Assembly (NCBI GenBank): GCA_965153355.1 | Contig: OZ231127.1 | Location: 64,418,001 to 64,482,000, forward strand | DNA length: 64,000 nt | From: Flaccisagitta enflata | Taxonomy: Eukaryota > Chaetognatha > Sagittoidea > Aphragmophora | Direction of reading: 5' to 3' | Shown: positions 61,660 to 64,000 of the stretch, piece by piece | Numbering within the stretch: position 1 is the stretch's first letter | Layout of the letters: each line of letters begins with the position of its first letter | Program-made: the position numbers and the translations under genes | The notes under the pieces: generated by a model | Seen by the model: only the letters and a program-made list of their open reading frames with translations | What the model was told of the DNA's origin: nothing | Databases searched by the model: none

Positions 61660-62700
61660 TCCTGTTTTTCCCCTCAAATTTCCCTGTCTATATGGCTATG
61701 AGTGTAGATCCTCTCCGCAGGCCTTATCTTTTTCCTCTATCCAATTTCCCCGTCTATAAGTGTAGATATTCTCCACAGGCCTTGTCTTTTTCCTGTTCCA
61801 ATTTCGCTGTCTATGAGTTTAGATCCTCTCCACAGGCTTTATATTTTTCCCCTATCTAATTTCCCCGTTTATGAGTGTAGATCCTCTCCACAGGCCTCAT
61901 ATTTTTTTCTCTATCCAATTTCCCCATCTATGAGTGTAGATCCTCTCCACAGGCCTTGTCTTTTTCTCCTTCCAATTTTGCTGTCTACGAGTTTAGATCC
62001 TCTCCACAGGCCTTGTCTTTTCCCCCCTTCCAATTCCGCTGTCTATAAGTTTAGATCCTCTCCACAGGCCTTGTCTTTTTCTCCTTCCAATTTTGCTGTC
62101 TACGAGTTTAGATCCTCTCCACAAGCCTTGTCTTTTCCCCCCTTCCAATTCCGCTGTCTACGAGTGTAGATCCTCTCCACAAGCCTTGTCTTTTCCCCCC
62201 TTCCAATTTCCCTGTCTATGAGTGTAGATCCTCTCCACAGGCCTTGTCTTTTCCCCCCTTCCAATTTCCTCATCTATGAGTGTAGATCCTCTCCACAGGC
62301 CTTGTCTTTTTCTCCTTCCAATTTTGCTGTCTACGAGTTTAGATCCTCTCCACAGGCCTTGTCTTTTCCCCCCTTCCAATTGCTGTCTATAAGTGTAGAT
62401 CCTCTTCACAGACCTTGTCTTTTTCTCCTTCCAATTTTGCTGTCTACGAGTTTAGATCCTCTCCACAGGCCTTTTCTTTTCCCCCCTTCAAATTCCGCTG
62501 TCCATGAGTGTAGATCCTCTCCACAAGCCTTGTCTTTTTCCCCCTTCCAATTTCTCTGTCTACAAGTGTAGATCCTCTCCACAAGCCTTGTCTTTTTGCC
62601 CCTTCCAATTTCGCTGTCTACGAGTGTAGATCCTCTCCACAAGCCTTGTCTTTTTCCCCTTCCAATTTCGCTGTCTATGACTGTAGATCTTCTCCACGGG
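61660..62700. repeat. 57-bp satellite array, about 18 units
   Basis: Unit: gtgtagatcctctccacagg, then ccttgtctttttctccttcc, then aattttgctgtctacga (57 bp). Units differ by scattered substitutions and small indels; degenerate flanking units start near 61460. Because 57 is divisible by 3, long frames run through on both strands (19-residue periods such as ...FRSSPQALSFS... plus and ...GSKLVDSKIGRRKRQGL... minus). Confidence 0.92.
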
Positions 62701-64000
62701 CTTTTCAATAATCTGCCCATTTCCTGCCTCCCGTCTTTCGACTTTCCGCTGCTTCTCACTTTTCATCATTTCCTTCCACTTCCGCCTTTTCTTATTTCAT
62801 TTCTCTTTTTAAGTATTTTCTCTTAGTTTCCTTCTCATTACTTTTCTTATTCTGTTCGCATTGCTTTTCCTTGGTCTCTTCTCATTTCACTTCTTTTTTT
62901 TTGTCCGCCCGTCCCGTCGTAAGTCCATCAGCAAACCGTCACAATTTTTTTTGGAAACCTCGTCCTCAGGTTTCGTTTTGGGCAAATCTTACCTGTATTT
63001 CCGTGCCTTGTCAGCCGCGACTTACCTGCAACGTCATCTGTAACGACTCACATATGCACATGTAACGTCCTCACTTATTGCTCCTCCTTCTTCGTTTTCC
63101 CGTCTGTATGTTATACAGTTTTAAGGATTATCCTCACGCCTTAGAAAGCAATCATATCTCTGTCCGTCCGTCCGTCCGTCCGTCCCACTGTTAGAACATC
63201 CGTCTGTCGATCTTTGCCACATTTCGTCTGTCCACCTCGCAGTGTATTCCTTGCGATATGCTCCATCCATCCGTCCTTCTTTCTGTCTGATAGATAAAAA
63301 TCTTTTTTTTCCTTTGTGCCTTTCGTAAACAACAGAACAAGCAAGTTGCATACATCTAGAACGATACCATGACTACAGGACAAACTTTGAACGCCTCGAT
63401 CACAAATGATAGTTAACATGTCATATTCCTTACCCCTGGCAGAAGAAAAAAGTCCAATGGCAATAAAAGAAAAAACAACAAAACAAGAAAAGAAGGAACA
63501 AGCCCGACCTAGCAACGACGCATCCTGACTGTGACACTGGGCGTTTTGAATTTCGCGCTGAAGGTGTTTGATACAGGAAGAAACAGATGAACTGACAGAG
63601 AGAAACTAAGCAATAGCTGCGGTATCTCAGAGAGCGTCTAAGAATGCTCTAGAAAGACTCCAGTTTTGAAAATCGCTGATTTTCAATGTTTTTGGTAAAG
63701 GCGTTACGGGTAAGGACGAGCCAACCGACGGCCGGACAGATGACGGATGGACGGACAGACAGTTCCTCGTTTAAAGCTGCTAGGACACATCGGAAAATGG
63801 CATCGGTAAAAAAAAAATGCTACAAACCTTGAAATAATCAATCATCAAGCACTCGAGAGAAAAAAGCCGCTGGTTAGACGTTAACGATCGCACGCAAATT
63901 CCAAATGATTATCATTGGAAGATAAAAGAGGAAAAAAGGAGAGGAAAAAAGAAGGAAAGAGAAAATGTCAGGGATTCTTTTGAATAGTAAACACGTAGAC
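62700..64000. other. Intergenic, with a (GTCC)n run and a partial hairpin-family trace
   Basis: (GTCC)n at 63161-63185. At 63715-63785 ccaaccgacggccggacaga, then cggatggacggacagacag, resembles the tetranucleotide module of the hairpin-ended family, with a weak end (gctgctaggacacatcgg). No gene is seen. Confidence 0.45.

Noticed and set aside
61660-62700. 57-bp periodic array as a CRISPR array
   Set aside because: The whole unit repeats with scattered substitutions; there are no spacers and the genome is eukaryotic.

Overview
This is a window of a eukaryotic nuclear genome, most likely from an invertebrate animal (probably marine). Genes carry GT-AG introns of about 0.2 to 0.75 kb, AATAAA-type signals follow some gene ends, and homologues of animal centrosomal and mitochondrial proteins are present. 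Non-LTR retrotransposon, mariner/pogo-like, foldback and Helentron-like repeats are abundant. A hevein-type chitin-binding exon would fit an early-branching animal or another holozoan, but I cannot name a phylum. Most open frames here are microsatellite artefacts.

Layout. 0-8.6 kb is gene-dense: the 3' exons of a HAUS1 (augmin subunit) homologue, then 350 bp downstream on the same strand a large SFI1-type centrin-binding repeat protein in two exons. The second SFI1 exon has an in-frame TAG. 8.6-20 kb is repeats: a diverged inverted-repeat element, a foldback element, microsatellites, one weak Thr/Ala-rich exon and one copy of a 0.6 kb dispersed repeat. 20.4-24.9 kb (minus strand) has an exon with a hevein-type domain, a separate exon encoding a signal peptide, and two long palindromic elements. 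25-28 kb holds mariner-like and pogo-like MITEs and microsatellites. 28.2-32.9 kb is a CTAC-type TA-target MITE interrupted by a 4.4 kb non-LTR retrotransposon.

33-48 kb is a dense nest of repeats. Three elements with inverted arms and internal 21-bp arrays (36.0-38.1 kb) sit inside one copy of a short host repeat whose insertion-free copy lies at 39.28-39.74 kb. A 1.65-kb tandem duplication (40.5-45.4 kb) gives an empty/filled pair for a second, hairpin-ended family carrying GTCY-type tetranucleotides. 48.6-52.5 kb is a seven-exon GHITM/TMBIM5 homologue whose fifth coding exon is split by a 411-bp MITE; exact removal of the MITE restores frame and homology. 52.8-64 kb is again repeats: a MITE with 34-bp perfect ends and a tRNA-like tract, more hairpin-ended elements, long microsatellites and a 57-bp satellite.

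Functionally the recognised genes are two spindle/centrosome genes side by side (HAUS1, SFI1), one inner-mitochondrial-membrane transporter-family gene (GHITM) and one probable secreted chitin-binding protein. The rest is best read as mobile-element biology. The strongest leads are the MITE inside the GHITM exon, the hairpin-ended family whose terminal stems covary between copies, and the empty/filled sites that define element boundaries. All assignments are from reading the sequence; no search was run.
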